Assembly: GCF_034356035.1 (NCBI RefSeq)
Contig: NZ_CP136423.1
Span: 310,001-374,000 of the forward strand
DNA from: Blautia hydrogenotrophica DSM 10507
Lineage (GTDB): Bacteria > Bacillota > Clostridia > Lachnospirales > Lachnospiraceae
Direction: 5' to 3'
Length of the DNA: 64,000 bases
Shown here: piece after piece, positions 48,259-58,242 of the stretch
Layout of the letters: every line of letters starts with the position of its first letter
Numbering within the stretch: the stretch's first letter is position 1
The notes under the pieces: generated by a model
The model's database searches: none
Told to the model about the DNA's origin: nothing
Seen by the model: the letters and a program-made list of their open reading frames with translations, nothing else
Position numbers and translations under genes: made by a program

Positions 48259-48645
48259 ATGAAAAAAATGAAAAATCTTTTACTTTGCAGTGGTATGGTT
48301 TTGGTACTTGCTCTGGCAGCCGGATGTGGAGATGCCTCTGAGAAAGACGATCAGAATGGAACAGTGACAGAAGATCAGGAGACGACGGATGAGACTACCG
48401 ATGAGAATGACACCATGGATGAGAATACGACGGAGGGAACTACAGACAAAGATACAGACAAAGATGTAGATACTCCTTCTGAAGATCTGGGTGATGGTGT
48501 CAAAGATTTAGGTGACGGTGTCGGAGATGCTGTTGAGGATGTAGGAGATGCTGTAGGTGATGCTTTCGATGGTGAGGATGACGGAACGACTACGGATGAC
48601 AACAAGACGACCAAAGAGACGAAAGACAACAACGTAGCTGAATAG
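48259..48645 (+). CDS. Small acidic lipoprotein, unknown function
   Basis: 128 residues from ATG 48259 after AAAGGAGA; the longer frame from 48160 has no site. Lipoprotein signal with lipobox LAAGC near residue 20. The mature part is almost all Asp, Glu, Thr and Gly, with a low-complexity Thr/Asp/Glu region then a repeat like DLGDGVKDLGDGVGD and DVGDAVGDAFDG that could form amphipathic helices. It should sit on the outer face of the membrane. No known domain. Confidence 0.78.
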   Translation: MKKMKNLLLCSGMVLVLALAAGCGDASEKDDQNGTVTEDQETTDETTDENDTMDENTTEGTTDKDTDKDVDTPSEDLGDGVKDLGDGVGDAVEDVGDAVGDAFDGEDDGTTTDDNKTTKETKDNNVAE

Positions 48646-48750
48646 TAAAAAGGTTGGCATGCTGCCGATCTGTGGAAGGGTGTTTTCAGCAGACGATAGC
48701 TTGCGGACTTTTGTCTATCATGTTATTATCAATGCATGAGAGGAAGTGAA

Positions 48751-49527
48751 ATGATGAAATTTCGACCATGCATTGATATACATAACGGTAAAGTAAAGCA
48801 AATAGTGGGTAGCAGCCTACGAGATCAGAACGACTGGGCTGCGGAGAATTATGTGGCAGAACAGGACGCATTTTTTTTCGCCAAGTTATATAAAGAGCTG
48901 GGTTTGACGGGAGGACATATTATTATGTTGAATCCGGCCAGCTCTCCCTATTATGAAGAGACAAAAAGGCAGGCTGTAAAAGCTCTGAACACGTATCCAG
49001 GTGGAATGCAGATCGGCGGAGGTATCAATGCTGAAAACGCAGAGGAGTTTTTGCAGGCCGGAGCCAGCCATGTGATTGTGACATCGTATGTCTTTAAAGA
49101 TGGAAAGATTTCCTATGAGAATCTAGAGAAGCTGCGAAAAGCGGTGGGAGCAGAGCGTTTGGTCTTGGATTTGAGCTGTAAAAAGAGAGGGGATCTCTAT
49201 TATATTGTGACAGACAGATGGCAAAAGTTTACGGAGGTTCCTGTTACCTTGGAGACGCTGCGGGAGTTAGGTGGTTACTGTAGTGAGTACTTGGTGCATG
49301 CGGTGGATGCGGAAGGAAAGGCCAGGGGAATAGAAACGGAGTTGGTTAAGCTGTTGGCCGAATATGCAGAACGACCTGTGACCTATGCCGGTGGTGTGGG
49401 GAACTTCCAGGACTTGAAGGAATTGAAAGAGCATGGATGTGGAAGGGTGGATGTCACAGTGGGAAGTGCTCTGGATTTGTTTGGAGGACCCCTCTTATTC
49501 ACAGAAATTTTATCTTTTTGTTCATAA
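48751..49527 (+). CDS. hisA: Eukaryotic-type ProFAR isomerase HisA (HIS6-like)
   Basis: 258 residues; the start is at ATG 48751 or the next codon, both after AGGAAG. The sequence follows yeast His6 rather than usual bacterial HisA: FRPCIDIHNGKVKQIVG at the start, QIGGGINAENAEEF, VLDLSCKK, YAGGVGNFQDL and GSALDLFGGPLLF at the end. It catalyses the fourth step of histidine synthesis (isomerisation of ProFAR to PRFAR). No other his gene is nearby. Confidence 0.88.
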   Translation: MMKFRPCIDIHNGKVKQIVGSSLRDQNDWAAENYVAEQDAFFFAKLYKELGLTGGHIIMLNPASSPYYEETKRQAVKALNTYPGGMQIGGGINAENAEEFLQAGASHVIVTSYVFKDGKISYENLEKLRKAVGAERLVLDLSCKKRGDLYYIVTDRWQKFTEVPVTLETLRELGGYCSEYLVHAVDAEGKARGIETELVKLLAEYAERPVTYAGGVGNFQDLKELKEHGCGRVDVTVGSALDLFGGPLLFTEILSFCS

Positions 49528-49703
49528 AAAGGATGTTAATTGTACAAGTTTGTGTTATAATATAGGTAACCTGATTCGGCTGTAACCGGTCGAGAGATCT
49601 TCTGAAAATGGTATCAGTAATTGGGAGTAAAGGTTTCAGAAGAGAACACATTTTGTTGGAATAACAGGATTTCAGGTGAATAAACAGTAAAGGGGCTGGG
49701 CAT

Positions 49704-50231
49704 ATGAATTTTATTATCAGCGGAAAGAACCTGACAGTTACCGATGGGTTGAGAACAGCAGTGGAAGACAAGCTGGGTAAACTGGAGCGTTACTTTACCC
49801 CGGACACCGAGATTATTGTGACATTGAGTGTCGAGAAAAGCAGACAAAAAATTGAGGTTACTATTCCTGTCAAGGGAAACATCATTCGCTCTGAGCAGGT
49901 CAGCAATGATATGTATGTCTCCATCGATCTGGTGGAAGAGGTGATCGAGAGACAATTGCGAAAATACAAGACGAAAATTGTAGATAAGGAGAAAGCTGGA
50001 GATCATTTCCAGAAAGCATTTATAGAAAAAGAGTACGAGGAAGAAGACGAAGTGAAGATTCAGCGTACTAAGAAATTTGATATTAAGCCCATGTATCCGG
50101 AAGATGCCTGTGTGCAGATGGAGCTCTTGGGACATAATTTCTTCGTATTCTGTAATGCGGAGACTGACCAGGTGAATGTGGTCTATAAGAGAAAAGGAAA
50201 TACGTATGGTCTGATTGAGCCAGAGTATTAA
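49704..50231 (+). CDS. hpf: Ribosome hibernation promoting factor, long form
   Basis: 175 residues. The N-terminal S30AE domain (NFIISGKNLTVTDGLR, LEVTIPVKG-like strand) binds the 30S subunit, and the C-terminal domain from about 118 (KKFDIKPMYPEDACVQMELL) mediates 100S dimers. AGGGGCTGGG precedes the ATG. It has its own promoter region with a TATAAT box near 49555 and a terminator after it, and lies directly upstream of secA, a common arrangement in Firmicutes. Confidence 0.93.
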   Translation: MNFIISGKNLTVTDGLRTAVEDKLGKLERYFTPDTEIIVTLSVEKSRQKIEVTIPVKGNIIRSEQVSNDMYVSIDLVEEVIERQLRKYKTKIVDKEKAGDHFQKAFIEKEYEEEDEVKIQRTKKFDIKPMYPEDACVQMELLGHNFFVFCNAETDQVNVVYKRKGNTYGLIEPEY

Positions 50232-50251
50232 AGATCGGATAAGTAAGGAGA

Positions 50252-50309
50252 GCCGCACAGTCAGCGGGAGTGCACGGAAGTGTCAAGACGCGGGCTGTGC
50301 GGTATTTTT
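50252..50309 (+). terminator. Terminator after hpf
   Basis: GCCGCACAG (50252-50260) pairs with CTGTGCGGT (50295-50303), with a long loop, followed by ATTTTTG. Confidence 0.75.
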
Positions 50310-50462
50310 GTGCTATGAGAAGATAGGCGTTCTGTGATGAAGAGGTTGCTTGGGTGGCGTTTGTTGTTACAGATTGTTCAATATTTATTTATTGTTTTCA
50401 TAAAGGGAAAGTGATAGAATATAGATAGTTTTGTAAATTCAGATAGTTTAGGAGTTCAATAT

Positions 50463-53030
50463 ATGAGTGTACTTTCGAAAGTTTTTGGAACAAGGAGCGA
50501 GAGAGAGGTCAAGAGAATCTCCGGACTCGTGGATAAAATTGAAGCTCTGCGGCCGGAAATGCAGAAACTAAGCGATGAAGAACTGAAAGGAAAGACTAGA
50601 GAGTTCAAAAATCGTTTGGCGGAAGGGGAGACTCTGGACGATATTTTACCTGAGGCATATGCTACCGTCCGAGAAGCTGCCAAGAGAGTTTTGAATATGG
50701 AACACTACCGGGTGCAGCTCATCGGTGGAATTATTCTTCATCAGGGACGAATCGCTGAGATGAAGACCGGTGAGGGAAAGACCTTGGTGTCCACTCTTCC
50801 AGCCTATTTAAATGCGTTGGAAGGAGAAGGCGTTCACATTGTCACTGTCAACGATTATCTGGCACACCGTGATGCGGAATGGATGGGAAAGGTTCATGAA
50901 TTTCTCGGATTGAAAGTTGGCTGTGTGTTGAACAGCATGAAGAGTGACGAGAGAAGAGAAGCCTATGCCTGTGACATTACCTATGTGACGAACAACGAGC
51001 TGGGATTTGACTACCTGAGAGATAACATGGTCATCTATAAAGAGCAGCTTGTACAGCGTTCTTTGCACTATGCGATCATCGACGAGGTGGACTCTGTGTT
51101 GATTGATGAGGCGAGAACTCCTCTGATTATTTCAGGTCAGAGCGGAAAGTCCACGAAACTCTACGAGGTGTGTGACATACTGGCAAGACAGCTAGAGCGC
51201 GGGGAAGCCAGTGGCGAGATGACAAAGATGGCGGCTATCATGGGCGAGGAAATTGAGGAGACCGGAGATTATATCGTCAATGAAAAGGATAAGATTGTGA
51301 ATCTGACAGAGGAAGGTGTGAAAAAAGTAGAGAAATTCTTTCACATTGAGAATCTGGCAGATCCTGAGAACTTGGAGATTCAGCATAATATTATTCTTGC
51401 CCTGCGCGCCCATAACCTGATGTTCAAAGATCAGGATTACGTGGTAAAGGACGACGAGATTCTAATCGTTGATGAATTCACAGGCCGTATTATGCCAGGA
51501 CGCCGTTATTCCGACGGTCTGCACCAGGCGATTGAGGCGAAGGAGCATGTGAAGGTAAAGAGGGAAAGCCGTACACTGGCTACGATCACTTTCCAGAACT
51601 TCTTTAATAAGTATAAAAAGAGATCTGGTATGACAGGTACTGCCCTGACAGAAGAAAAGGAGTTCCGCGATATCTATGGAATGGACGTGGTAGAGATTCC
51701 GACGAATGTTCCAGTACAGCGTAAAGACTTAGATGATGCGGTCTATATGACCAAAAAAGAAAAATACCGTGCTGTTATCGAAGAAATTAAAAAAGCCCAT
51801 GAGAAGCAGCAGCCGGTTCTGGTGGGAACCATCACGATTGAGACTTCTGAGCTCCTGAGCAAGATGCTGAAAAGAGAGGGAATTGCCCACAATGTGTTGA
51901 ATGCGAAATTCCACGAGCTGGAGGCTGAGATTGTGGCTCAGGCTGGACAAGCAAATGCGGTGACGATCGCCACGAACATGGCAGGACGTGGTACCGATAT
52001 TAAACTGGACGATGTGGCTAGGGAGGCCGGTGGTCTGAAGATCATCGGTACAGAGCGCCATGAGTCTAGACGTATTGACAATCAGCTTCGCGGACGTTCT
52101 GGACGTCAGGGTGACCCAGGAGAGTCTAGATTCTATATTTCTCTGGAAGATGATTTGATGCGTCTGTTCGGTTCTGAGCGTCTGATGAAGGTTTTTACAT
52201 CCTTGGGAGTGGAAGAGAATGAGCAGATTGAGCACAAGATGTTGTCTGATGCCATTGAGAAGGCCCAGAAGAAGATTGAGGGCAACAATTTTGGTATCCG
52301 TAAAAACCTGCTAGACTACGATCAGGTGAACAACGAGCAGAGAGAGATCATCTACAAAGAGAGACGCCGTGTGCTGGATGGAGACAATATGCGCGATGCG
52401 ATCTACCATATGATTACGGATATTGTGGACAATACGGTAGATATGTGCTTTTCAGAGGATGTGGATTCTGAAGAGTGGGATTTGGAAGAGCTGAACTCTG
52501 TGATTACACCGATTATTCCTCTGAAGCCTCTGACGCAAGAGCGAGTTAAAGGGATGAAAAAGAATGAGCTGAAGCATCAACTGAAAGAGGAAGCTGTGAA
52601 GCTCTACGAGCTGAAAGAAGCGGAGTTCCCGGAAGCTGAGCAGCTCAGAGAGCTAGAGCGAGTCATTCTGCTGAAAGTGATTGATAATAAATGGATGTCC
52701 CATATTGATGATATGGAACAGCTTCGTCAGGGAATTGGCCTACAGGCATATGGACAGAGAGACCCGGTTGTGGAGTACAAGATGAGCGCTTATGAGATGT
52801 TCAATTCCATGACGAATAGTATTCAGGAGGATACGGTTCGTCTGTTGTATCATGTTCATGTGGAACAGAAGATCGAGAGAGAACAGGTGGCTCAGGTGAC
52901 AGGGACCAATAAGGATAACAGCGGCCCAAAGAAACCGGTGCAGCGTACCAGTGAGAAGGTCTATCCTAACGATCCGTGTCCGTGTGGAAGCGGTAAGAAG
53001 TATAAACAGTGCTGCGGCAGAAATAAATAA
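50463..53030 (+). CDS. secA: Preprotein translocase ATPase SecA
   Basis: 855 residues, full length. Walker A is [10 protein letters not shown] near 100-109, Walker B is [15 protein letters not shown] near 205-219, and [11 protein letters not shown] near 503-513 is the second nucleotide-domain motif. The C-terminal zinc site [15 protein letters not shown] is intact, consistent with SecB or ribosome contact. It drives Sec-dependent export at the membrane. No clear ribosome binding site is seen except GGAG near 50451. Confidence 0.97.
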   Translation: MSVLSKVFGTRSEREVKRISGLVDKIEALRPEMQKLSDEELKGKTREFKNRLAEGETLDDILPEAYATVREAAKRVLNMEHYRVQLIGGIILHQGRIAEMKTGEGKTLVSTLPAYLNALEGEGVHIVTVNDYLAHRDAEWMGKVHEFLGLKVGCVLNSMKSDERREAYACDITYVTNNELGFDYLRDNMVIYKEQLVQRSLHYAIIDEVDSVLIDEARTPLIISGQSGKSTKLYEVCDILARQLERGEASGEMTKMAAIMGEEIEETGDYIVNEKDKIVNLTEEGVKKVEKFFHIENLADPENLEIQHNIILALRAHNLMFKDQDYVVKDDEILIVDEFTGRIMPGRRYSDGLHQAIEAKEHVKVKRESRTLATITFQNFFNKYKKRSGMTGTALTEEKEFRDIYGMDVVEIPTNVPVQRKDLDDAVYMTKKEKYRAVIEEIKKAHEKQQPVLVGTITIETSELLSKMLKREGIAHNVLNAKFHELEAEIVAQAGQANAVTIATNMAGRGTDIKLDDVAREAGGLKIIGTERHESRRIDNQLRGRSGRQGDPGESRFYISLEDDLMRLFGSERLMKVFTSLGVEENEQIEHKMLSDAIEKAQKKIEGNNFGIRKNLLDYDQVNNEQREIIYKERRRVLDGDNMRDAIYHMITDIVDNTVDMCFSEDVDSEEWDLEELNSVITPIIPLKPLTQERVKGMKKNELKHQLKEEAVKLYELKEAEFPEAEQLRELERVILLKVIDNKWMSHIDDMEQLRQGIGLQAYGQRDPVVEYKMSAYEMFNSMTNSIQEDTVRLLYHVHVEQKIEREQVAQVTGTNKDNSGPKKPVQRTSEKVYPNDPCPCGSGKKYKQCCGRNK

Positions 53031-53036
53031 TGAATA

Positions 53037-53079
53037 GGCCCCCAAAAACAGGTGTTTTGCTGTTTTTGGGGGCTCTTTT
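53037..53079 (+). terminator. Terminator of secA
   Basis: GCCCCCAAAAACAG and CTGTTTTTGGGGGC form a 14-bp stem; TCTTTT follows. Repeat A4 begins in the T-run. Confidence 0.92.
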
Positions 53080-53290
53080 ATGTAATAGAAAAGACATTGT
53101 CACGCTAATGTGTGAATGTATTTCCTATTACACAAACGCTCCGCTATGGATGCGCACGCCGCAATGAGGAATTTCACCGCTTTGCGGTGTTGCGGCGGCG
53201 AGCGAAGTGGGAGGGGCCCCTCAAAGATTGAGGGGAAGAAGGAGTTGAAGTGGGCTTACCCGCTTTGTTATAGACCTTGTTACGCTGAAG
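53078..53290 (+). repeat. Family A structured repeat, full copy A4
   Basis: TTATGTAATAGAAAAGAC to GTGGGCTTACCCGCTTTGTT, followed by a partial second 5' module. All four hairpins are present: ATGTAATAG...CTATTACAC, CCGCAA...CACCGC/GCGGTG...TTGCGG, CCCCTCAA/TTGAGGGG and GTGGGC/GCCCGC-like. It lies between convergent secA and the DnaJ-type gene. Confidence 0.88.
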
Positions 53291-53307
53291 TGGGCGAGTT
53301 ACTTTAC

Positions 53308-54375
53308 TCAGGAGTGTACATTCATTGCATTGCGAAAAGCCTCCAGGGTAGATTTCTGTAGATCTGACAGATTTTGTGGAATCTGAATGTGCAGGCGTAC
53401 ATACTGGTCACCTCGGCCGCCCATTTTGTTGGGACGAATTAGTCCGCGGTTTATCAGGCGTAGTTTTTGGTTCTGCATTCCGGGAGGAAGGTCGTAGAGC
53501 AATGTTCCTTCGATTGTGGGAATAGGGATGGTTCCTCCCAGTACCAGTGTCGGAAAGTCAATATCCAGGTCTGTGTATAAATGAAAGCCCTGCCGGTGGT
53601 ATCCTTCCTTCTCTTTCAGAAGAATGATGACCACATACAGGCGGGACGGGTCTTTTTCTCGGTGGATATTAATAAAATCGGTCTCGTTTTCAAGAACATC
53701 TTCCAGAAAGAAGAATTCACGCTCATAGGTACCGCCTGGCAGACGGACATGAAACGTCCAGGTTTTTTCCACATACCCTAAGCCGTTGCACTGAGGACAG
53801 CGCTGAGCAGGCACTTTTCCGGTGCCTTTGCAGCGGCTGCAGAAAGTCTTGGTGGAGGTGGTGTGGCCCCACTGGGTTTGATACTGGACTTTGCGTCCAG
53901 TACCATGGCAGTCGGGACATTCTGTGGACGGGATATTAGCCTGTTCACCCTGGCAGTGAGGACAGGGGATTCTCTCAGTATAGATAGCGGTTTTTCGCAC
54001 AGGGTGAAGTGTTTCCTCCAAATCTAGCCAGACTGCGATGCGTATACTCTTCTCAGGCGGTCCTTCGTCCTCCTCCTGGCGTCCTTCTGAGCAGGCACCA
54101 CAATGGCCGTCCTTAGCATGAGAAGCAGCGGAAGTGTGAGTGCTGTGGTAACTATTTTTGTAGGCAGAGTGACCCATATAGTTATACTGGCGTCTTTTTT
54201 CTTTATCTGACAGGACAGAATAGGCTTCTGAGATTTCTTGAAATTTTTTTGTGATTTCCTCCGATTGAGGAGAGGTGTCCGGATGATACTTTTTTGCGAG
54301 CTTGCGGTAGGCGGCTTTGATTTCTTTCTGGCTGGCATCTGGTGAGACGCCGAGTATCTCATAATAGGTTCTCAT
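53308..54375 (-). CDS. DnaJ-type co-chaperone
   Basis: 355 residues. The J-domain at 1-65 has the HPD motif in KKYHPDTS. Four CxxCxGxG-type motifs lie near 140-206 ([32 protein letters not shown]), followed by the C-terminal substrate domain ending [16 protein letters not shown]. The Gly/Phe linker is missing; a short His- and acid-rich linker takes its place. It stimulates a DnaK-type ATPase. There is no dnaK or grpE here, so it is probably a second, specialised DnaJ. GAGGAGGT precedes the ATG. Confidence 0.9.
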   Translation of the reverse strand: MRTYYEILGVSPDASQKEIKAAYRKLAKKYHPDTSPQSEEITKKFQEISEAYSVLSDKEKRRQYNYMGHSAYKNSYHSTHTSAASHAKDGHCGACSEGRQEEDEGPPEKSIRIAVWLDLEETLHPVRKTAIYTERIPCPHCQGEQANIPSTECPDCHGTGRKVQYQTQWGHTTSTKTFCSRCKGTGKVPAQRCPQCNGLGYVEKTWTFHVRLPGGTYEREFFFLEDVLENETDFINIHREKDPSRLYVVIILLKEKEGYHRQGFHLYTDLDIDFPTLVLGGTIPIPTIEGTLLYDLPPGMQNQKLRLINRGLIRPNKMGGRGDQYVRLHIQIPQNLSDLQKSTLEAFRNAMNVHS

Positions 54376-54483
54376 AAATGACCTCCTCTTGGAACAAAAT
54401 AAAATGCAGTATTTTTGTCAAGATTTAATTCCATTGTAGCGGATATTAGTTTGTGTGACAAGAGGAAAATGAAATTTTATCTG

Positions 54484-54675
54484 TTATGTAATAGGAAAGA
54501 CCTTGTCAAGATAATGCGTGAAAGCTCTTTCCTATTACATAAACGTTCCGCTAAGGATGCACATACCGCCATAAAGTAGTGCATCGCAAAGCAGTGTTGC
54601 GGAAGCGCGCAAAGTGGGACTGCGCTTCTCAAAATTGAGGAGAAGGAGGAGTTGAAGTGGGCTTGCGTACTTTGG
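54484..54675 (+). repeat. Family A structured repeat, full copy A5
   Basis: TTATGTAATAGGAAAGACC to the degenerate GTGGGC...TACTTTGG end. The first stem GTAATAGGAAAG/CTTTCCTATTAC is perfect. Its right end overlaps the AraC-type gene and carries that gene's stop codon on the minus strand. Confidence 0.88.
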
Positions 54676-55525
54676 TTACGCCGAGAGGACTGTGGCTGCT
54701 GGGTGTCACATGAAACTGTTTTTTATAAGCCCGTGAAAAAGTGGTGTAGTCACCGAAACCGCTCTGGGTACAGGCAGTGGTTATAGATATGCCTTGCTGA
54801 ATCAAAGTGCGCGCCAGCAGCAGGCGTTTTTGGAGAATGTAGCTGTGTAAGGTGTAACCGGTCTGGGCCTTGAACTTGCGCATCAAGTGGTATTTGCTCA
54901 AATAATATTTCTGAGAGAGTATTTCAATACTGAGATCATCAGACAGGTTGTGATTGATGTAGCGCAGCAGATCTTGAATTTGTTTGTCGCAGGAATAAGA
55001 TTCCTGGTCTTGTATATACTTTTTCTCTAGAAAAATTCGGTTCAGGTAGACCATGAGCTGGACAAACAGGGCTTGGTTAAGCTGGGAGGCACCGAATTCC
55101 TGGGATTTGGAAACTTTCTCTAAATGTAGAAATAAATCCTGAAGTTGGCGCTGTAGCTCTTCGTGCAGTCGTATGAGGTTAAAGCTGCGGTCAGAGGCCT
55201 TGCGGAAACAAGAATAGAGGTCGTCTCCTTGTATAAGATGGGGAAGATCAGGGCGTATCCAGAGAATGATTCTGTCATAGGGCACCGTGGGGGCCACTTC
55301 GGCCTTATGCAGGGCATACTGGTTCACCAGGAGAAGATCCTGGGGCTTCAGATAGTAAGATTTTCCTTCGATCTGATAGGTGACATTCCCGGATAAAAAG
55401 AAAATGATTTTGTGAAAATCGTGATAGTGAAACTCAAATTCTTTGGAAAGCTGATCCTGAATATGAAACAGGCGAAAATCTTGAAGCAGATAGCCAGCCT
55501 TTTTCTCGAGGTTTTTGTCGTCCAT
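54629..55525 (-). CDS. AraC family transcriptional regulator
   Basis: 298 residues. An N-terminal cupin-like domain (FHYHDFHKIIFFLSGNVTYQ near 27-46) senses a ligand, and the C-terminal double helix-turn-helix reads SIEILSQKYYLSKYHLMRKF and GFGDYTTFSRAYKKQF near 255-272. AAGGAGAACC precedes the ATG. The last ~17 codons lie inside repeat A5 and give an unusual Pro/Ser/Thr tail. It is divergent from the DapF-like gene, which it might control; the inducer is unknown. Confidence 0.92.
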   Translation of the reverse strand: MDDKNLEKKAGYLLQDFRLFHIQDQLSKEFEFHYHDFHKIIFFLSGNVTYQIEGKSYYLKPQDLLLVNQYALHKAEVAPTVPYDRIILWIRPDLPHLIQGDDLYSCFRKASDRSFNLIRLHEELQRQLQDLFLHLEKVSKSQEFGASQLNQALFVQLMVYLNRIFLEKKYIQDQESYSCDKQIQDLLRYINHNLSDDLSIEILSQKYYLSKYHLMRKFKAQTGYTLHSYILQKRLLLARTLIQQGISITTACTQSGFGDYTTFSRAYKKQFHVTPSSHSPLGVTKVRKPTSTPPSPQF

Positions 55526-55806
55526 GAAGGTTCTCCTTGTCTTTGATAGCTGTGAAAAACGGCGGGTGTTCGAGTTCTATTAAAATATTATATTTTGAGA
55601 TTACAGCATTTTTTGCAATATATCAAGCATAAAATCCCATATACTTATGAGAAAAATGTTGTATACTATTGTTAATTAAATAAATATCTTTTTTAACTGT
55701 GAAAAAATGTAACTTGTAAATGATAGGTAGAGTAGACCGAGAACTGGTCTTTGTCAATGAAGGAGCCGCCAGCAGGCGGAAGATTGTGTGGAAAGAAGAT
55801 GAGAGA

Positions 55807-56241
55807 ATGTGTGATCATCGCATTAAAATGAGCCGTTATCAGGGACAGGGGACGGACTGTCTGATTTTGGACCCCAATCAGAATCAGGAATTGCTGGCGG
55901 GTAAGAAGGTAGAGTTGATTTGCCGCCGCAGTCTGGGAATTGGTGGCGATAGTGTGCTGTACGGGCCAATTTTGGAAAATGGAAAAGCGCGGATGAAAAT
56001 CTTTCAGCCAGAGTGCGCCTCAAAAGAGGCAGGGGAGGGGAAAATTGGCGCGTTTGCTAATTATCTGGTGGATGCGTGTTATTTTGCTGGAGAACCCCAG
56101 GATGGTGTGCAGGTAGGACTTTTGGATGTGAGTCTAGAAGATATGGAATTTCAGACGGACTGGAGGGCCTGCGGGAAGAGAAATAGAGAGATTCAGTTTG
56201 TGGAAGACATTTATCTGGATGAGAGCTTTTTTGTATCATAG
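55807..56241 (+). CDS. Truncated diaminopimelate epimerase-like protein, possibly inactive
   Basis: 144 residues from ATG 55807; the frame is open from 55720 and the start is uncertain. The sequence follows the N-terminal half of DapF: SRYQGQGTDCLILDP (cf. KYHGLGNDF), then SLGIGGDSVLYGPIL (cf. GIGADGVLLV) and MKIFQPECASKEAGEG where active DapF has NPDGSEAEMCGNG. The catalytic cysteine is thus absent and the second half of the protein is missing. It is either a decaying copy or a reused fold. It is divergent from the AraC regulator. Confidence 0.7.
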   Translation: MCDHRIKMSRYQGQGTDCLILDPNQNQELLAGKKVELICRRSLGIGGDSVLYGPILENGKARMKIFQPECASKEAGEGKIGAFANYLVDACYFAGEPQDGVQVGLLDVSLEDMEFQTDWRACGKRNREIQFVEDIYLDESFFVS

Positions 56242-56268
56242 AGAAAAGTTATCCACGAGGATATGAGA

Positions 56269-56312
56269 AGATCTGAAGATTTGCTAAGAGTGAATCTTCA
56301 GGTCTTTCTTTT
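56269..56312 (+). terminator. Terminator after the DapF-like gene
   Basis: AGATCTGAAGATT (56269-56281) and AATCTTCAGGTCT (56293-56305), 13-bp stem with one G-T pair, then TTCTTTT. Confidence 0.85.
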
Positions 56313-56314
56313 AG

Positions 56315-56343
56315 TTGACCCTCTTTAGGGAAAGACGTATAAT
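56315..56343 (+). promoter_or_regulatory. Promoter of prfB
   Basis: TTGACC (56315-56320), 17-base spacer, TATAAT (56338-56343), about 50 bases before the prfB start. Confidence 0.75.
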
Positions 56344-56391
56344 AGAAAATGAGGCTTGATAAGCCTAAAATTTAAGAAAGAAGGTGAAGCT

Positions 56392-57517
56392 GTGGTTGAG
56401 TTAGATCAGTTCAAATCTATTTTGAGCACATATGCAGGACCATTAGTGGAAGTGAGGGATTCACTTTGACTTGGCTAACAAGGAAAAGCGAATCGAAGAA
56501 TTAGAAAGGGAGATGGAAGCTCCTGATTTCTGGGATGATGCAGAGGAGTCTCAGAAAAAGATGAAAGAATTAAAGTACATGAAGGATGATCTCCAGACGT
56601 ATGAGAATCTGAGGACACAGATGGAGGACATGGAGACGCTGATTGAAATGGGATACGAGGAAAACGACCCAGATTTGATCCCAGAGATTCAGGAGATGTT
56701 GGACGAGTTTCAGAAGAGTTTCGATGACATTCGTGTGAAGACTTTGCTGTCTGGTGAGTATGACAGTAACGATGCCATTGTGACGCTTCACGCCGGAGCA
56801 GGAGGAACTGAGTCCTGCGACTGGGCGAGTATGCTCTACCGGATGTATACCCGTTGGGCAGATAAGAAGGGATTTTCTTTGGAAGTTCTGGACTATCTAG
56901 ACGGAGACGAGGCGGGAATCAAGTCGGTGACCTTTGAAGTACGGGGAGAGAATGCCTATGGGTATTTAAAATCTGAAAAAGGAGTTCATCGTCTGGTGCG
57001 TATTTCTCCGTTTAATGCGGCGGGCAAGAGGCAGACTTCCTTTGTGTCTTGCGATGTGATGCCGGATATCGAGGAAGATGTGGATGTGGAGATACGGGAT
57101 GACGATATTCGTGTGGATACCTATCGGTCCAGTGGTGCCGGTGGGCAGCACATCAATAAAACATCCTCGGCAATTCGAATCACGCACCTGCCAACTGGCA
57201 TTGTGGTGCAGTGTCAGAATGAACGTTCTCAGCACATGAACAAAGACAAAGCTATGCAGATGCTGAAAGCAAAGCTGTACCTGCTGAAGCAGCAGGAGAA
57301 TGAAGAAAAGCTCTCTGGAATTCGAGGCGAGGTGACGGAGATCGGCTGGGGAAATCAGATTCGTTCTTATGTTATGCAGCCGTACACCATGGTAAAGGAT
57401 CATAGAACCAGCGAGGAGACCGGGAATGTGGATTCTGTGATGGACGGGAACATTGACCTATTTATCAATGCCTATTTGAAATGGATAGCATTGTCGAAAA
57501 AAGACTTGCAGAAATAG
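56392..57517 (+). CDS. prfB: Peptide chain release factor 2, programmed +1 frameshift
   Basis: Translation starts at GTG 56392 (AGAAGGTGAAGCT upstream) and meets an in-frame TGA at 56467-56469 after 25 codons. The site is CTTTGAC at 56464-56470, the classic RF2 slip site; shifting +1 at CTT continues as DLANKEKRIEELERE for 350 more residues. The main part has the anticodon-like SPF tripeptide in VRISPFNAAG and the catalytic GGQ in RSSGAGGQHINKT near 230-242 (main-frame count). It releases peptides at UGA and UAA and regulates its own level by the frameshift. Confidence 0.96.
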
Positions 57518-57583
57518 AAATTCTATGCTACTATCTTCCTAGTGTAAACATTTGTTTTTAACAGACAAACAAAGGAAGATAAT

Positions 57584-58036
57584 ATGGGAAAAGAATCAGA
57601 GAAGAAAAAATACTATGTAGTCAAAGAGAGAGCAGTGCCGGAAGTTTTGATTAAGGTGGTTGAGGCCAAGAAGCTCTTAGACATGGGAAAGGTAGAGACG
57701 GTTCAGGATGCCACGGAGCAGGTGGGAATCAGTCGCAGTTCTTTTTATAAGTATAAGGATGATATCTTTCCTTTCCACGAGGAGACTAGAGGAAAGACTC
57801 TTACCTTTATCATCTCCATGGATGATGAGCCGGGATTGTTGTCCAGTGTGCTGCAAATGATTGCCCAGTATCACGGAAATATTCTGACAATTCATCAGAG
57901 TATTCCAATCAGTGGGGTTGCTACTCTGACTTTGAGTGTGGCCATATTACCGAATGAAGGTGATGCGCAGGCGATGGTGGAAGCCATAGAACGCTGTGAG
58001 GGCATTCATTATTTAAAAATTTTAGGCAGAGAGTGA
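57584..58036 (+). CDS. ACT domain protein (UPF0735/PheB-like)
   Basis: 150 residues. N-terminal part (about 1-65) resembles a helix-turn-helix (ATEQVGISRSSFYKYKDDIF), and the C-terminal ACT domain (about 70-145) reads LTFIISMDDEPGLLSSVLQM and NILTIHQSIPISGVATL. ACT domains bind amino acids. The gene stands just upstream of homoserine dehydrogenase, so it may sense an aspartate-family amino acid. CAAAGGAAGA precedes the ATG. Confidence 0.88.
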   Translation: MGKESEKKKYYVVKERAVPEVLIKVVEAKKLLDMGKVETVQDATEQVGISRSSFYKYKDDIFPFHEETRGKTLTFIISMDDEPGLLSSVLQMIAQYHGNILTIHQSIPISGVATLTLSVAILPNEGDAQAMVEAIERCEGIHYLKILGRE

Positions 58037-58155
58037 CAGCGGGTGAGAGGGTTTTTTAAAATCCTTTCACTCGTTGTCTGCGCGATAAGCCCGGCACGCG
58101 TCTAGCACGGACCATAGCGGAGCGAAGACCTGCTGGGATGCCCGAAGTATCACAA

Positions 58156-58183
58156 GGGATAGGAGAAGTTTTCCTTCTCCTAT
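58156..58183 (+). other. Strong hairpin in the leader of homoserine dehydrogenase
   Basis: GGATAGGAGAAG (58157-58168) pairs with CTTCTCCTATCC (58173-58184) without a following T-run; a weaker stem GTGAGAGG/CCTTTCAC lies at 58043-58072. They may be structural or terminate the ACT gene. Confidence 0.45.
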
Positions 58184-58242
58184 CCGCTCTATATTACGAA
58201 TGAAAGGCGTGCGCATAGAGTACGTACGGAACGGAGGAAATT

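Noticed and set aside
56471..57517. prfB as an ordinary gene starting at TTG 56471
   Set aside because: The upstream GTG frame and CTTTGAC slip site show it is a programmed frameshift gene.
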